From Symsagittifera roscoffensis (Eukaryota; Xenacoelomorpha; Acoela; Convolutidae): a stretch of 64,000 nucleotides of DNA. The stretch spans positions 15,475,853 to 15,539,852 of the forward strand of contig NC_087065.1 of NCBI RefSeq assembly GCF_963678635.1, read 5' to 3'. Positions 34,831-48,800 of this stretch are shown piece after piece (the stretch's first letter is position 1; every line of letters begins with the position of its first letter). The notes under the pieces are model-generated. The model was given only the letters and a program-made list of their open reading frames with translations. It ran no database searches and was not told where the DNA came from. The position numbers and the translations under genes are program-made.

Positions 34831-35821
34831 GATTTATTTGGTTGTCTATTTGCTGAATTGAAAGCCATGACAGCAGAAAACACATGAGGTTTTAAAATAA
34901 GAGCACACGAACAGGTAAGAACACACCGAGAATCTTTTAGCCTCTTAATTTTTGACAATTTGAAAGATGGATCGGCAATCTTTTTGACTTTAAAAACTTT
35001 GCCTTAAAGCGAAAAGCCCAACTCTATCAGATTCCTTTCAGAATATACAATCTAGTGGTAGCTTTGAAGTTTTTCAACTGTTGAATTTAAATTTTTATTC
35101 AAGGTTCCGATAGCAGTATCATGTTCAATAAAGGGCTCTGCATCGAGAAATATGGGATGCGAATTTCACTTCCCAAATTTTTCATGACTCACTGATATAT
35201 TTCAGCACTATAAATTAACAAATGAATGTGCTAAAAACCCTATCATAACTTCTTATTTACTGTCCCATCAAATATATATTATTCAATAAATATATTTTTG
35301 ATTTCTTCACCGAAAAATTATTGTCTGATTATTCTGTGAAGTCAAAAACAAATATATTTTTGATTTCTTGACAGAAAAATTGTTGTCTGATTATTGTGTG
35401 AAATTTTCTGATCATTTTATGAGGACAGAAAGGACACATTACTGAACAATCTAGTCCTACCTTGCGATTAAATGAACAACCTAGCCGTACTCACTTTTCT
35501 TTTAACTCTTCAATTTAGCGATATTCTTTGTGTCAATTTAATGAAATTGCCTCTCTAAAGGAGGACAAGCCTTCAGCCTTCGTTAAGAGAGGCTAGAGGC
35601 CTGGCCCCTAAAGCCAAATGACAGTCTGAAGGTAACCTCTAATTTGCAGAATTATGCTGTCTTTGTGCCATATCGACATGAAAACTAGCTACCAGCAAAA
35701 CTCTGAGGATATTATTTACTCAACAAACCTAATAACCTTTACTATTCAAGGTTGATAGGGGCGGGATTGTCATTAATCTTGAAATCCGACTCTCTTGACA
35801 AGCACATATCAGTTAAACGTT

Positions 35822-37739
35822 ACTAGCGCTTAACGCACCTTCGGTGCTTCGAAATTTTTCGAGAACTCACGAAAAAAACCGCATACATTGGAAAAACATC
35901 TGCAAACTTTTAGTGTACTCTGACAGCACCCAATTACAGGGTTGGTAATTTCGAACTTTCAAACTTTTTTAATTCCCATTTTAAGAACGTCATCTCGAAA
36001 ACTTAATGGGCCTCTGGAGAATTTTGGAGGCCAGATTTGCAACCACTGAGAGTCCCTGAGAGCACCCTACTATAGGGTTAGGAATCCAAAATTTTTTGAA
36101 TTTTTTTTAAACCTAAGTTTCCCGAAAAAAATTTAAAAAAAACGTCTTAGCTCGGAAACTAAAAGGATTTGAGCATTGATATTAAGAGGCAAGATTTGAG
36201 ACGCCTGAGTGTACGCTGACATTAAGGTTTTATCTTCATCAAGTTGGTAGTTTCAATTTTTTTGAATTTCTTTGTAGCTAAGTTCCTAGAGAAATTTTGA
36301 AGAAATCAAACAACGTCAATCTCGAAAACTAAAAGCATTTGAGCAGTCGCGTTTAGCAGTCGCATGTAGCAAGATTTGCAACTCTTTAGAGTACCCTGAC
36401 AACACCGAAGTATAGCGTTGGGAATTTTTAAAAATAATTAATTTAAACTTTCTAAAAATTTTGAAAAAATCAGAAAAATGTCACATCTCGAAAACTGCAG
36501 AGAATTGAGCAATCATAATTGGAGGCAAGATTCGCGACCCTTTATAGTACTCTGACAGTACCCAGTTACAGGGTTGGGAATTTCAGATTTTTAAAAAAAA
36601 GTATTTAATTAAAATTTTCCGAAATTTTTTTTGAAAAATCACAAAAAACATGAGGTCTCGAAAACTACAAGAATTTGAGCAGTCCAATTTGAAGGCAAGA
36701 TTCGCAATCCTTGAAAGTACTCTGACGAGACCTAATTACAAGGTTAGGAATTTCAGATTTTTAAATAATCATAATAATTTAAGTTTTCTGAAAAATTTTG
36801 AAAAAATCACAAAAAACGTCATATCTCGAAAACTACAATGAATTGAGCACTCCCGTTTAGCACTCACATGTAGCAAGATTTGTAACTTTTTAGAGCACCC
36901 TGACAACACCGCAGTATAGCGTTGGGAGTTTCAAATTTTGAAAAATAATTTAAACTTTCTGAAAATTTTTGAAAAAATCACAGAAAACGTCACATCTCAA
37001 AAACTACAAAGAATTGAGCAGTTATATTTGGAGGCAAGATTCGCAATCTTTGAGATCACTCTGACAGTGCCCAACTACAGGGTTGGGAGTTTCAGATTTT
37101 GCTTAAAAAATTTATTATAAGTTGTCTGAAAATTTTTTGCAAAAATCACAAAAAACGTCATATCTCGAAAACTACAAAGAGTTGAACAGATATATTTGGA
37201 GGCAAGATTTGTAACTCCTAAGAGTACTCTGACAGCACGCAACTTTAAGGTTGGGAGTTTCAAATTTTGAGAAATAATTAATTAAAATTTTCTGAAAAGT
37301 TTTGAAAAAATCACCAACAAAACGTCATATCTCGAAAACTACAAAGAATTGAGCAGTCATATTTGGAGGCAAGATTCGCAATCTTTGAGATCAGTCTGAA
37401 AGGATCCAACTACAGGGTTGGAAACTTCAAGTTTTGAAAATAAATTTTTTATTTGAAAATTCTAACAATTTTTTTTAAAAATCTCAAAAATCGTCTTATC
37501 TCGTTAACTAAAATGATTCGGGCAGTCAAAAATGGAAGCCAAATTCGCAACGCCTAATTCGATATTGGGCTGCTTCATTCAAACTCGGTAAGAAAAATCA
37601 CTAAAATTGAATTGGAAAATCGAAAAAAAAATCTTAACCATTACAATATACGACATAGCTTAAACATGCAAAAATAATATGTTGAAAAAGCTTAAACATG
37701 GCGAGATAGTGAAGCCCGCATTTAAATATATAATAGATT
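35822..37739 (+). repeat. Family A modular repeat, copy 2 (longest)
   Basis: The head is ACTAGCGCTTAACGCACC with a perfect GCACC-TTC-GGTGC hairpin. About ten monomers of ~160-170 bp follow, then the conserved tail ending TTTAAATATATAATAG near 37736. The last monomer and tail are the left end of the 1,579-bp duplicated unit, so a second tail lies at about 39061-39318. Confidence 0.85.
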
Positions 37740-40638
37740 AGGCGTCACAGCACCACTTAATTAGAACTATGAAGACTTTTCGAGATAATTTACAGAACAC
37801 TCAAAACCTGGTACACAGGATGTTGACAAGTAGCGCAAACTGTTCTGACCACATATAGGGAGATAGTGATAGAAGCATTCAAAAATATACTAGATAGATA
37901 TAGAAACGGTTGCTGATTCGAAACTTTGTTGCTAAATGAAAAAATAGCGATAGATAGCAAAACCAAAAAATTTCAAGGGAGGCGCAGCGGAAATTTACAC
38001 AACTTTACAAGCCAAGCATTGCAATATAGCAAAAAAGAATATCAGACAGAAAATACTAAGTTTACATAAAAAATAAAACTGGGTTTCAGAAAAACAGAAA
38101 GCGTAACCACCAACATTAAATATGTTTTAAATATCTTATACCGAGCAGAAACTAGGCCAACAATACCACGTAAGATGAGCACTGAGCTGAAACCGATGTC
38201 ATATGCAAATATTGTAAATAAAAATTTCAAGAGAATAAGTTTTCAAAAAATTTGAAACGTTTACACCACAACCGCCCTAATTATTCAAAAAATACATTAA
38301 ATATGTGCATCTCAAACGAGATAAAAAAAGTTAACTAGGCCAAACGCATTTTGATAAAATAAAAAAATTAATCTCATTACGAGTCGGTAAATTGATGAAA
38401 TAAGAGTACGACTGCCAATAATAAGAGAAATTGTTTAAACTATAAAAAAATCAACCTTTTGAAGGAGAGCTAGCAAATATAAGCAAAAAAAGAATAAGCA
38501 CAGATAAAAAATTCAGTTTTATGCGGAAAAATTTTGAAATTCAAACTGAAACAATATAAAATCCGACAGAGAATCGAACCCCAGATTTTAGGGTGCAGCC
38601 CCTAGACCATTTGAGAAAGAGCCTGCAATTTATTTTTGGCACTTGTACGTTTGTAGCACGTTTTCAGGGAAAAAGTTCCCGATTACAGGAAGATGACTAT
38701 TGCAAATGAAAAGAATCATGTTAACCATGTCGAGGTGTGATATAAGAGAAATACGAGATAATATCTAAATGAGCAAGCCATTATTGTAAATTGAGCAATT
38801 TTGCAAACTCAACGGGGTTGTCCCACAGGTCAATTTTTAAGTTGGTCAGCTTCAAATGACAATTAAAGACATGACGTACGACGTCACGTTGACTACGTTA
38901 CAGTCTAGGCATTTGTTTACGATGTTTTTATCAATTCCGGAGAGATATGCGATTCAGTTGTGTGGTCTACATAGCGTAGCTGAGCAAGAGTATACATCGA
39001 AGCTTTCGGAAGGCTGTTTTCTTCCGCTTTTTTCTGAAGTTGCAGAATTCGTCAGTTAATTCTCAAAAATCGTCTTATCTCGTTAACTAAAATGATTCGG
39101 GCAGTCAAAAATGGAAGCCAAATTCGCAACGACTAATTCGATATTGGGCTGCTTCATTCAAACTCGGTAAGAAAAATCACTAAAATTGAATTGGAAAATC
39201 GAAAAAAAAATCTTAACCATTACAATATACGACATAGCTTAAACATGCAAAAATAATATGTTGAAAAAGCTTAAACATGGCGAGATAGTGAAGCCCGCAT
39301 TTAAATATATAATAGATTAGGCGTCACAGCACCACTTAATTAGAACTATGAAGACTTTTCGAGATAATTTACAGAACACTCAAAACCTGGTACACAGGAT
39401 GTTGACAAGTAGCGCAAACTGTTCTGACCACATATAGGGAGATAGTGATAGAAGCATTCAAAAATATACTAGATAGATATAGAAACGGTTGCTGATTCGA
39501 AACTTTGTTGCTAAATGAAAAAATAGCGATAGATAGCAAAACCAAAAAATTTCAAGGGAGGCGCAGCGGAAATTTACACAACTTTACAAGCCAAGCATTG
39601 CAATATAGCAAAAAAGAATATCAGACAGAAAATACTAAGTTTACATAAAAAATAAAACTGGGTTTCAGAAAAACAGAAAGCGTAACCACCAACATTAAAT
39701 ATGTTTTAAATATCTTATACCGAGCAGAAACTAGGCCAACAATACAACGGAAGATGAGCACTGAGCTGAAACCGATGTCATATGCAAATATTGTAAATAA
39801 AAATTTCAAGAGAATAAGTTTTCAAAAAATTTGAAACGTTTACACCACAACCGCCCTAATTATTCAAAAAATACATTAAATATGTGCATCTCAAACGAGA
39901 TAAAAAAAGTTAACTAGGCCAAACGCATTTTGATAAAATAAAAAAATTAATCACATTACGAGTCGGTAAATTGATGAAATAAGAGTACGACTGCCAATAA
40001 TAAGAGAAATTGTTTAAACTATAAAAAAATCAACCTTTTGAAGGAGAGCTAGCAAATATAAGCAAAAAAAGAATAAGCACAGATAAAAAATTCAGTTTTA
40101 CGCGGAAAAATTTTGAAATTCAAACTGAAACAATGTAAAATCCGACAGAGAATCGAACCCCAGATTTTAGGGTGCAGCCCCTAGACCATTTGAGAAAGAG
40201 CCTGCAATTTATTTTTGGCACTTGTACGTTTGTAGCACGTTTTCAGGGAAAAAGTTCCCGATTACAGGAAGATGACTATTGCAAATGAAAAGAATCATGT
40301 TAACCATGTCGAGGTGTGATATAAGAGAAATACGAGATAATATCTAAATGAGCAAGCCATTATTGTAAATTGAGCAATTTTGCAAACTCAACGGGGTTGT
40401 CCCACAGGTCAATTTTTAAGTTGGTCAGCTTCAAATGACAATTAAAGACATGACGTACGACGTCACGTTGACTACGTTACAGTCTAGGCATTTGTTTTCG
40501 ATGTTTTTATCAATTCCGGAGAGATATGCGATTCAGTTGTGTGGTCTACATAGCGTAGCTGAGCAAGAGTATACATCGAAGCTTTCGGAAGGCTGTTTTC
40601 TTCCGCTTTTTTCTGAAGTTGCAGAATTCGTCAGTTAA
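37482..40638. repeat. Recent tandem duplication, two copies of 1,579 bp
   Basis: Copy 1 is 37482-39060 and copy 2 is 39061-40638. Every landmark checked is displaced by 1,579 bp. I saw only a handful of substitutions, for example near 37551/39130, 38166/39745 and 38917/40496. The unit begins inside the 3' end of the family A repeat and contains a tRNA-like block and a 67-codon plus-strand ORF (38856-39059; 40435-40638) that differs by one residue. The near identity means a very young duplication, or two haplotypes placed in series by the assembler. Confidence 0.95.
38561..38622 (-). repeat. tRNA-like sequence (first of two duplicated copies)
   Basis: The minus strand reads AAATGGTCTAGGGGCTGCA and later TGGGGTTCGATTCTCTG, like D- and T-arms. 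The copy at 40140-40201 results from the 1,579-bp duplication. GTTCCCGATTACAGG follows about 90 bp later, as in the family B ends. Confidence 0.5.
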
Positions 40639-41182
40639 GAAGGATATTTGTACCGTAGCTTTTCCCCTTGTCATTGTGTATGGATCTCCACAATCATGCA
40701 TAGTGAATTAAAGGAAATACAGAACAAACAAGTTGGACAATTACTCCGTTTGCATCTACAAACAGCAACAACACGTACGCTAACGCTTGAATATGCGAAA
40801 ATCATCGAAAAGAAAAAAATTTCTTTGTCAACTTCTCTGCCAATATAACCTGTATTTTTTAGACCGAGTACGCATGAATAGGTTGAAACAATGCAAGAAT
40901 GAGAGGCAATAATAGCCTTTCAATTGTGAAAACTTGTGACGTTTTTGTGAAAAGTTAATTGAGAGTTCAATAAGGAAAATTTAATCGATAATTGAATCTC
41001 TCATCGCGTGAAATGATCGGAACAATAAGGATAGCCGATTACTATGCAACCAGTAAAGAAAGTTCCAACCATCACAATTTGAGAAAAAAATATAGCAACA
41101 AAACTAACTCAGGAGCTCAGAGCAATTTTTATCTCGACATAGACAATTTTCGAACTTTTTCGGAATCAAAATAACAATAACA

Positions 41183-41990
41183 CAGAGGCCAAGAGAAGCG
41201 ATACAACACAATCCTAAAAAAATCGGAAGTCGAGAAAAAATAAAAACTGCTGAATGCGTAATTTTACGATGTCACGTATGAAGAACAAAACTATTCACAA
41301 TTGTTAGTTTGACCATCATACCAAGTCTCATGGCGTTATGACAACAGTAAAAAAATTAACAGAGGCGAATAGGAGCAAACAAACAAAAAAACATAAGAAA
41401 ACGTTTAAAAAATGTTGAGAAAATATAGCTAATTTTCCACTAAAACAAGTGAGAAGAGTAAAAGACATTTGAATTTTCCTAAGGACATAACATTTTTCTT
41501 ACAAAAAAACTAAGACGTCGTCACTTCTGCAGAAAGAACTCTCGCATTCAGTTTCATCGATTGAACTTTTCATCTTACATTTGATAGGGTAGTTTTTAAG
41601 AAACACTAAAAAAAAAACGTTCAAAAACTTGACTTTCCGAAATCCTTAACATTTTTCTGCAAACAGTATTTCAGAACCGCCCAAAAAGATGAGATTTCCA
41701 AACACAGGTTTCTCTATTGAACACTCAACTTAAAAATCGCATGGTAAGTCTCGAGAAAATTTAATAATTTCCAAGAAGAAATGATCATAGCTTCAAAACT
41801 TTGACTTTTTTGATAGCCATGACACTTTTTCAAAGGGACTCGAAGCCTAAACCTTAGGGTGAAAAAGCGACCGCGTTACCTCCATGCCACGTTGGGAGGA
41901 AGGCTTCATTGTTTAGGTCCCAACATAAGCAAGTTCAACTTCAGTCTAGTTCCCGATTACAAGACATTCGCTCTTGCAATTTGCCTTTCT
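41183..41990 (+). repeat. Family B modular repeat, copy 3, with tRNA-like end
   Basis: It has degenerate head motifs at 41183 and 41361 (CAGAGGC-GAA). Two to three monomers (41460-41830) are clearly related to 13230-13620. An antisense tRNA-like block (about 41843-41890) follows, then CTAGTTCCCGATTACAAG (41946-41963) and CTCTTGCAATTTGCC. It is shorter than copy 2 because it has fewer monomers. Confidence 0.7.
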
Positions 41991-44564
41991 TTTGATTTAA
42001 AAAAAATCAAAAGCCAAACCGCGAAAAATCAAATCTGAGCGCGAGCAAAACTATTTTTCTTGAAAGAACTAAAAAAAAAGCATGACCTAAATTAGTGTCT
42101 CCACTTTATTCATTGGCACTTTAAAACAATCGCGTTTTGCCAATCAGAACAAAAAGGCAAATGAAGTTAAATCGAAATGATTATCATTTTATCGATCGAA
42201 CAGCCCTCTTTATTTAACTCATTATTTTCTGCCACAGGAAAAAATTTGTTCAGAGCAATTTAACTCTTTTTTAGTGTTCAACAGGTCACACAACAATTAC
42301 CCTCAGCAAGAGTAAATTTATAAGGGTACTATTCCTACCATAATATCAATTCAGAGGGATTGGTGGAACAAAACATTGCCCAAGGTAAGAACAAGATTAC
42401 TCCGGTCAAGCGGGCGCAAAATAAGCCTCCGTACTTCGCGAAACGTGTTTTTCTAACTTGAATCCAATAAGACCCTCTATTTGATATTCGAGTAAAGCGC
42501 TTAGTGAAATATTGGAAATTTCATTTTGAGAGTTATTTAGGATAGGCTTATTTATAGGTGTAGCAACATAAACAGCCACATGTCAAAACAATAGCGAAAT
42601 CAGTTCATTGAAAGTTGTACCTTCTGTTGCGAATTTAAAATCGAAAGGCAGTCAAAATAGACTCCCAGTTCAGACATAATTGGCCTGAAATTATAGCTGA
42701 AATTGGCCGTATAATCTACTGCACAGATTCAAAATAATTCGAGATTTCCTAAGAGTTCATTTACACCAAAGCCACCTTTTGCAAACAGACTTCAAGAGGT
42801 TAGTTAGAATTTCGTCATTGTTTTTTGGAGAAAACCATCGGTCGGTTCAAGTTTTTAGCACATACGCACACAGAACTCTGGGGATGAAAAAAAAACAAGC
42901 AACTAATCCTCCGATACCCAGAAGAGGGACTGATCTAGGCTTTTCCACGGGGCAGCCGGATTTTCAAGAACTTATTTGAATTCATCACCGTTTGAATTGA
43001 GGTAATCTCCAAAATTTAAGTTAAAAAAAACAGCTTTCACAGAGCTTATTCCGCACTCCAGTTAAGGATAAAACTACCTTTTTATGGTTGAAAAATACCC
43101 CTCGATTGCGAAATTTTTTCACGCATTTACACAACCGAGCTCAGCTAACTTCATCGATTACCAATTTCCTGTGTGTTTGGCAGGCAACGTCATTGCCACT
43201 TTTTCACAACGGGTATAGATGATATTAATTCTACTGGTCTGTCCATAGCACCGTAGCAGCAGGAAGCCACAAAAAGTGAGCTGCACGAATAATGGGAGAA
43301 AGGAAAACCACGAATGCCACTGTGTCTAATAACATAAAGACCAAATGGCATAAAAATGGTACTAAAAAAGATACTATGAAAAAAAGCTTATATTTCAATG
43401 AATTATATCGAAAGCCTGTAACATATTTCTGTGAAGTATTATACGCCTTTAAAATTTATTATGGTGGATTCTAACTAGACTTGCATTATAACGAAACACA
43501 TTAAAAATATCTAAGTTTCTGTCTCTTTCAAATTATAGTAAACCATACACAAGTATTATTAGCTTATCGGTTTTATGCAAGTCGTGCAATTGTTACTCCA
43601 ACAACTCAAAAACGGGGACTAAAAAAGCATCACCATAGTAGCATATAGCAGAAAGCATTCGTTTTCATATCACGTGTTAATCATTGGGCATTTTCATGGG
43701 TCGCAAAAATGGCATGAACTAAAATGTGGGTGGTAATGTATACAATAGAATCAAGTTCTAACTGAAGTGGCGGTTTGGCGATCGGAGAGAGGGCAGGCTA
43801 GATTATTATAATTTGAGTTGCATTATAATATAACTGATAATCCACTGTTTATTATCACCAGACCACTTTTCTACCATTTATTCAATTTGGAGAACACAGC
43901 ACAAAGAGATAACGAAAATGAGTAAGTTTGAAGTTACAACAATCGACTTAGTCGAGTCTTGAGCTAATTTGGCCGACCTGCGATTACCTTTTCCCCGCTG
44001 ATTTTGATTTACTCGTAAAACATGGAGCCACATTTAATCTCTTCTCAAATCTAAATGCAAAACCATTAACTTTCAAACAGAGTAGACTTGCATATACATT
44101 GCGAGGAGCTGATTCCTTCTTGAAGATTTGGCTAGGAAAATTGAATAAAAACTAGACAGTAATCAAGTCGTGATTGGAGTTTCTTTGAAGTTGGGGAGCT
44201 TAGCTCAAATCAAAGTGTTAACGCGCTTGTTCTATCTGATTTAGCAAGTCACTAATAGTCCGTAGAAGTCTTTTTTATACCTTCTTCAATCATATGAAGT
44301 TGGCGATCCGTCACGGATACTCAACAGAGACTTATAGTAATCGAGGTTAGTTTCTAATTTATTTTATCAAGACTACGCCTTTGATTTTGATTAAATTAGT
44401 GTCTTACAAAATTCTACTCAGTAGCCAACATTTGGGGAAAAATTGTATAATTTTGTTGCCCCAAAAATTATCTATTTTCACAACCAGGCGAGATCAGTCC
44501 AGCCTGTCATTTGAGCTGATATTCTAGGGCTGAAATAAGACCTTCTATAACTTTGTTACTTTCT

Positions 44565-44645
44565 TACAGGCAAAGCGGAGTTTCGCGCTGCTTGAGATAT
44601 AACACAAAATAGCACGGCAGCTTGCCGAAAAAATGGGATAAAAGC
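44565..44645 (+). repeat. Dispersed hairpin head repeat
   Basis: It has CAAAGCGGAGTTTCGCGCTG followed by CTTGAGATATAACACAAAAT and AGCACGGCAGCTTG. The second half matches 29658-29690 almost exactly, so this is the same dispersed family. Confidence 0.6.
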
Positions 44646-45654
44646 CAGGCTAAAAATGGAAAAATCTGAAAATACTTAAAACGAACACCCCCAAGTTTAA
44701 CGCCCACCGAAAAACAGATTATTTAAAACAAAACTTGGTCTTTAAAACAGAACTAAGCAGATCTAACATCAGCCGCCACCACTTGTTCCGAAGAAAAAAC
44801 TTAACGCGAAAAAACAAATTAAAACAATGAACCAAGAACCAAGAGTAGGTTTCCAACCAACATTAAAAAATTTCAAATAAAACTGCAATTTGAAAAACAG
44901 ATATGCTCACAAAATCTGTAGGTTAAACAGTCTAGCAGAACATATATGCCAGCTGCTGTCGAAAAATGATTCAAGTGATTTTGCTGAACTAATTCTTAAC
45001 CTAACAAGACTGCTCGTATCAGGGCGAAGCCCTGAAAGTTACGACTGCCTTTTAACGTTTATGGAGCAGTAATAACATGCACAACATAAAAAAAAATAAA
45101 TGAAATAAAATAAAATGAAAAAAAAAAAAAATTCTAAAATTTGAAAATTTTTCTATGAAAATCATCCCCCCACACGCCATATAAAGTACAAAACAATAGA
45201 TTTCGCTCCTTGTAACAAATCAATTATGGCAAATAAGCTTCTTTCAACCAATTTGGAAAAATTTCTAAGACGGATTAAATCTCTGCTTACGCGTTAATAG
45301 CGCGAATTATATCGCGCGTTTATTGTCCCAAATTGGTCAAAATGGCAATCTTTAAACCCTCATAACTTTGCGAAAAAGGATCACAAGTGAAATATCTTTT
45401 CAAATTTAAGCTCAGGACAACAATAGCTTTCGAATGATATTTAAAAACTTCCGTCAAAAATGGCTAGTTAAGAAGTCGAAATTTGTCTGAAGAAAAAAAA
45501 CCCACCCCGAGCACAAATATTCCGTTACTTTCGTTTCGAAAGTCGGAACAAAAAATATTTTCTTTTCCGAATTGCAAGCGTGAAAACAGAGTTTAAAAAG
45601 TCTAAAATCAAACTGGTTTTTCTGAAAGCTAAAAATTCTCATTGAAAATGTTTA

Positions 45655-45830
45655 AATGTTGTTTGAATCATAGCTGAAAGGGCTTTCCATTGATATATGA
45701 CTCGACCCATTCCGATGACTGTTTGTCGCACCTGATTTTGCGTGGGAAAAAACTCAAAAGAAGTTTTTTTTTTACAAAAAGTAAAATACTCAGAAACAAA
45801 GTTCCTGCCCACTTTCAGCGGTGGAGCAAT
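45655..45830 (+). repeat. Dispersed repeat family D, copy 3
   Basis: AGCTGAAAGGGCTTTCC, GATATATGACTCGACCCATT, CACCTGATTTTGCGTGGG and ACAAAGTTCCTGCCCA match the other copies of the family. Confidence 0.65.
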
Positions 45831-48800
45831 AAACAGATTTGTATCTAATGGCAACCATATGTACCTCAAAACAATGGTTTTCCAAGTGCACAAAAAAGTG
45901 TTCAAATCTCCGCTTTCGACGCAAACCAAGTTGCCGAACTGAGCAACTCATTTGTCTGAACCACTGCGCAATGCTGCCTGTCAGTACAAAAAAACGGGAA
46001 CATTGAATGCGCATTGATTGAAAGGACAGTAATGCCCAATCTAGCCATTTAATCAACGAGTGTTTCGACCAATTGGTTTCAAAAGTTGGTTTGTTGAAAC
46101 GATTTGACCATTAACCAATTGGTTAAACTAAATTGGTTTAAAACAGACCTTGCTTAATCTAACTTTTCCAGCTCAAGTCTCTTTTAAAGAAGAGTTTGAA
46201 TTTAGGCCAGGTATTCATATCAAGTTAAACCAACGCTAAACATTTTCTAACCCGATGACTCGATATTTTTTGTGCAATTTAGAACTTCAAAAACATGCAT
46301 ATAGCAGAATGTGGAAAAGCTCTTATAATTGGCCCCAGCAAAATGAAATGGCAAAATTGGTTTAACCAGTTTCGACTTTGAAATGTTCGCATGGTTATTG
46401 GTTAAAAAATTTGCTAAAATTTTAAAATTGAAATCACTGTCAACGGATAAATTTAATGATATTTACAAAGGTATTTAACATTAGGCGACACTGCTGCAGC
46501 AGTAGCCTTTACATCGAAGAATGCTTCACAAAAACCTGTAGTTTCTGCGTAGGTAGCACAAAAAAAATCCAGACACAAAAAGCAGATACATTTTTTTTAA
46601 AAAATTCATAACCTTTCTTTTGCGCCGTTTGTGCCGCTTGCTTTATTCAAGGTAAATTGGACTAAAAATCAAAAAAATTCGGACCGGTTTTGCTCAACAT
46701 AAAGTTTTGTGGGGTTTTTTTTTAAATTCGAACCACAACTGAAAGGGCTTGATTATGGATATATCAGTTGAGACAATCTGCAGCTATCTGATTTTATGTG
46801 AAAAAAAAAACGTGAAAAAATCACTAAAACACTCAAAGACCAGTTCCAATCAATTCTCGGTGACCGGAACAATTTATTAACCTTTGCCTGATTTATTTTT
46901 TTATTTACTTTTCTATACTTTAATTTTTGATTCGGTTGTAAGCTCCACCTAAAAAAACCTACCTAAGTGAAAAATCACTTCAAATAACATCATTCTTGTC
47001 AGTACGCTTGATCTGATATTCGACGACAAAAAGCAACTTTCTCATCTTACTTCCCTGCTTCAAACCGGGTTCTTCAAAATTAGCATCGCTTTCTTTTCTT
47101 GCGACAATTCCTGACAACTACTGCCTCAATCCCCGGTTTTAATGGGGGAAATGGGTTGCAAAAGTGTCTCTTGAGAACCAAACCCATTATTTATGCTCCA
47201 CTTAGACAACTAGTGTCTGTAGGAAACACATAGGGAAATAAATGAATCAAAAGCAGGCATATCAATATCACCACACTAGCATTTATACTAACCAAGTAAG
47301 GATTAGTAGAAATTCGCACTATCAAATAACACCATATCTATTACATGGAATCAGCAGCGGGAATAGAATAAAAGAAAAAATATTGATCTAACGGTCTTTG
47401 ATTAAGAATGGAACAACTATCCATTTGTATTATATCCCAGACTCCCAACTATAGAAATACCCTTCTGTTGATGTTAGCATAGTTGAACCATAAAAACTAC
47501 CCGTCTTCAAATATGATCAAATATGTTGGGGCTGAATTAAGATATCATTATACACAATATATACCATAAGTTTCAACACTGTTCAGACAAACCATAACAA
47601 TTGCTTTGTTTAATGGCTATATTTTCTTTGAGCGATGGACCATTCGATTGCATTTACTCCATGCAGCAATGATAATGACTTTATAGGTAGCCACCATTTT
47701 ACTATTAAAAAGCCTTATTTTCTCCCAAGTCGGTAATTTATAGACTTATACAGGTGCAGATTAGACACAAGGGATGGAAACCAACCAACAAACTGTCTGA
47801 AGCACCTTTGCATACTAATTCTGAAGGGCAAAGCACTCACAAAAAAAAACAAATTTTTTAAATCTTTATCTTAACAATGTGCCCCAAAATGAAAATTTTT
47901 GGCTTGCTTTCTCACAAGGCTGCCTGCATTTTAGTCTATTAGTCTGCATTTAGTTTGAGGACCGCTCGGAAAATCGATCGATCTATCAAAATGACTAAAA
48001 TTTCGAAACTTCTATATCTAAATTCGCCAAAAATACTTTTTCCTCTAAAAAGACAAATTATGGAGGAGAAAGAACAAAATACAAAATATGTTTCATGAAC
48101 ACTTCAACTAATAATTTTGATTATATAATCTTCACAAGACAATCCTGCAAAAAAGGAAGTTTTTTGCAGCAGCGCAATGGGAGGGGATACTAGTATACTC
48201 TTATCAGACCAGGTAGTCAAAAACTGGTAGGAAATTTTGAACGCGAGGCCGTCATTTGTTGCAGCTTTTCAGGCAGAACAATAACAGTAAATAAATACAA
48301 CTCAGACGTCCCTCACAACGAACACATTCATTTTCCTTCTCTTATTACAGCAAATAGCGCTCCCCATTTCCAATCTAACCACTGCAATAAAGCGCATTTT
48401 CACCTGCGCTACACTGCGGCCAGTTTCCACGCTAAGGCTCAGTTTTGACTAAAGTGCCTGCGGTTTTATCCCTTAAATTTTCTCCCCATTTCACACAGGT
48501 AGGTCACAAAAAAGTAATAAAACTCGCCCAAAAGAATTTCAACGCTGCCATCAATTTCCATGCCTAGATAGCGGGGAAATAATAAAAATAACGCAGCAAA
48601 ATCTAAGCAAACGGTGTTCAGTATAATCCAATGTAATCAATTGTGCACCAGTCTGTTATTTTTTTAAGAAGCGGAAATTTGGGACATTTTTCCTCATACA
48701 GACATGTTAAAAACAATACATTTCAATTGCGTAATGCTCTATGGAAAAGGATGGACAATTTTCAAGCAAAACGTAGATTATTATGTTCAATATAAATCAT

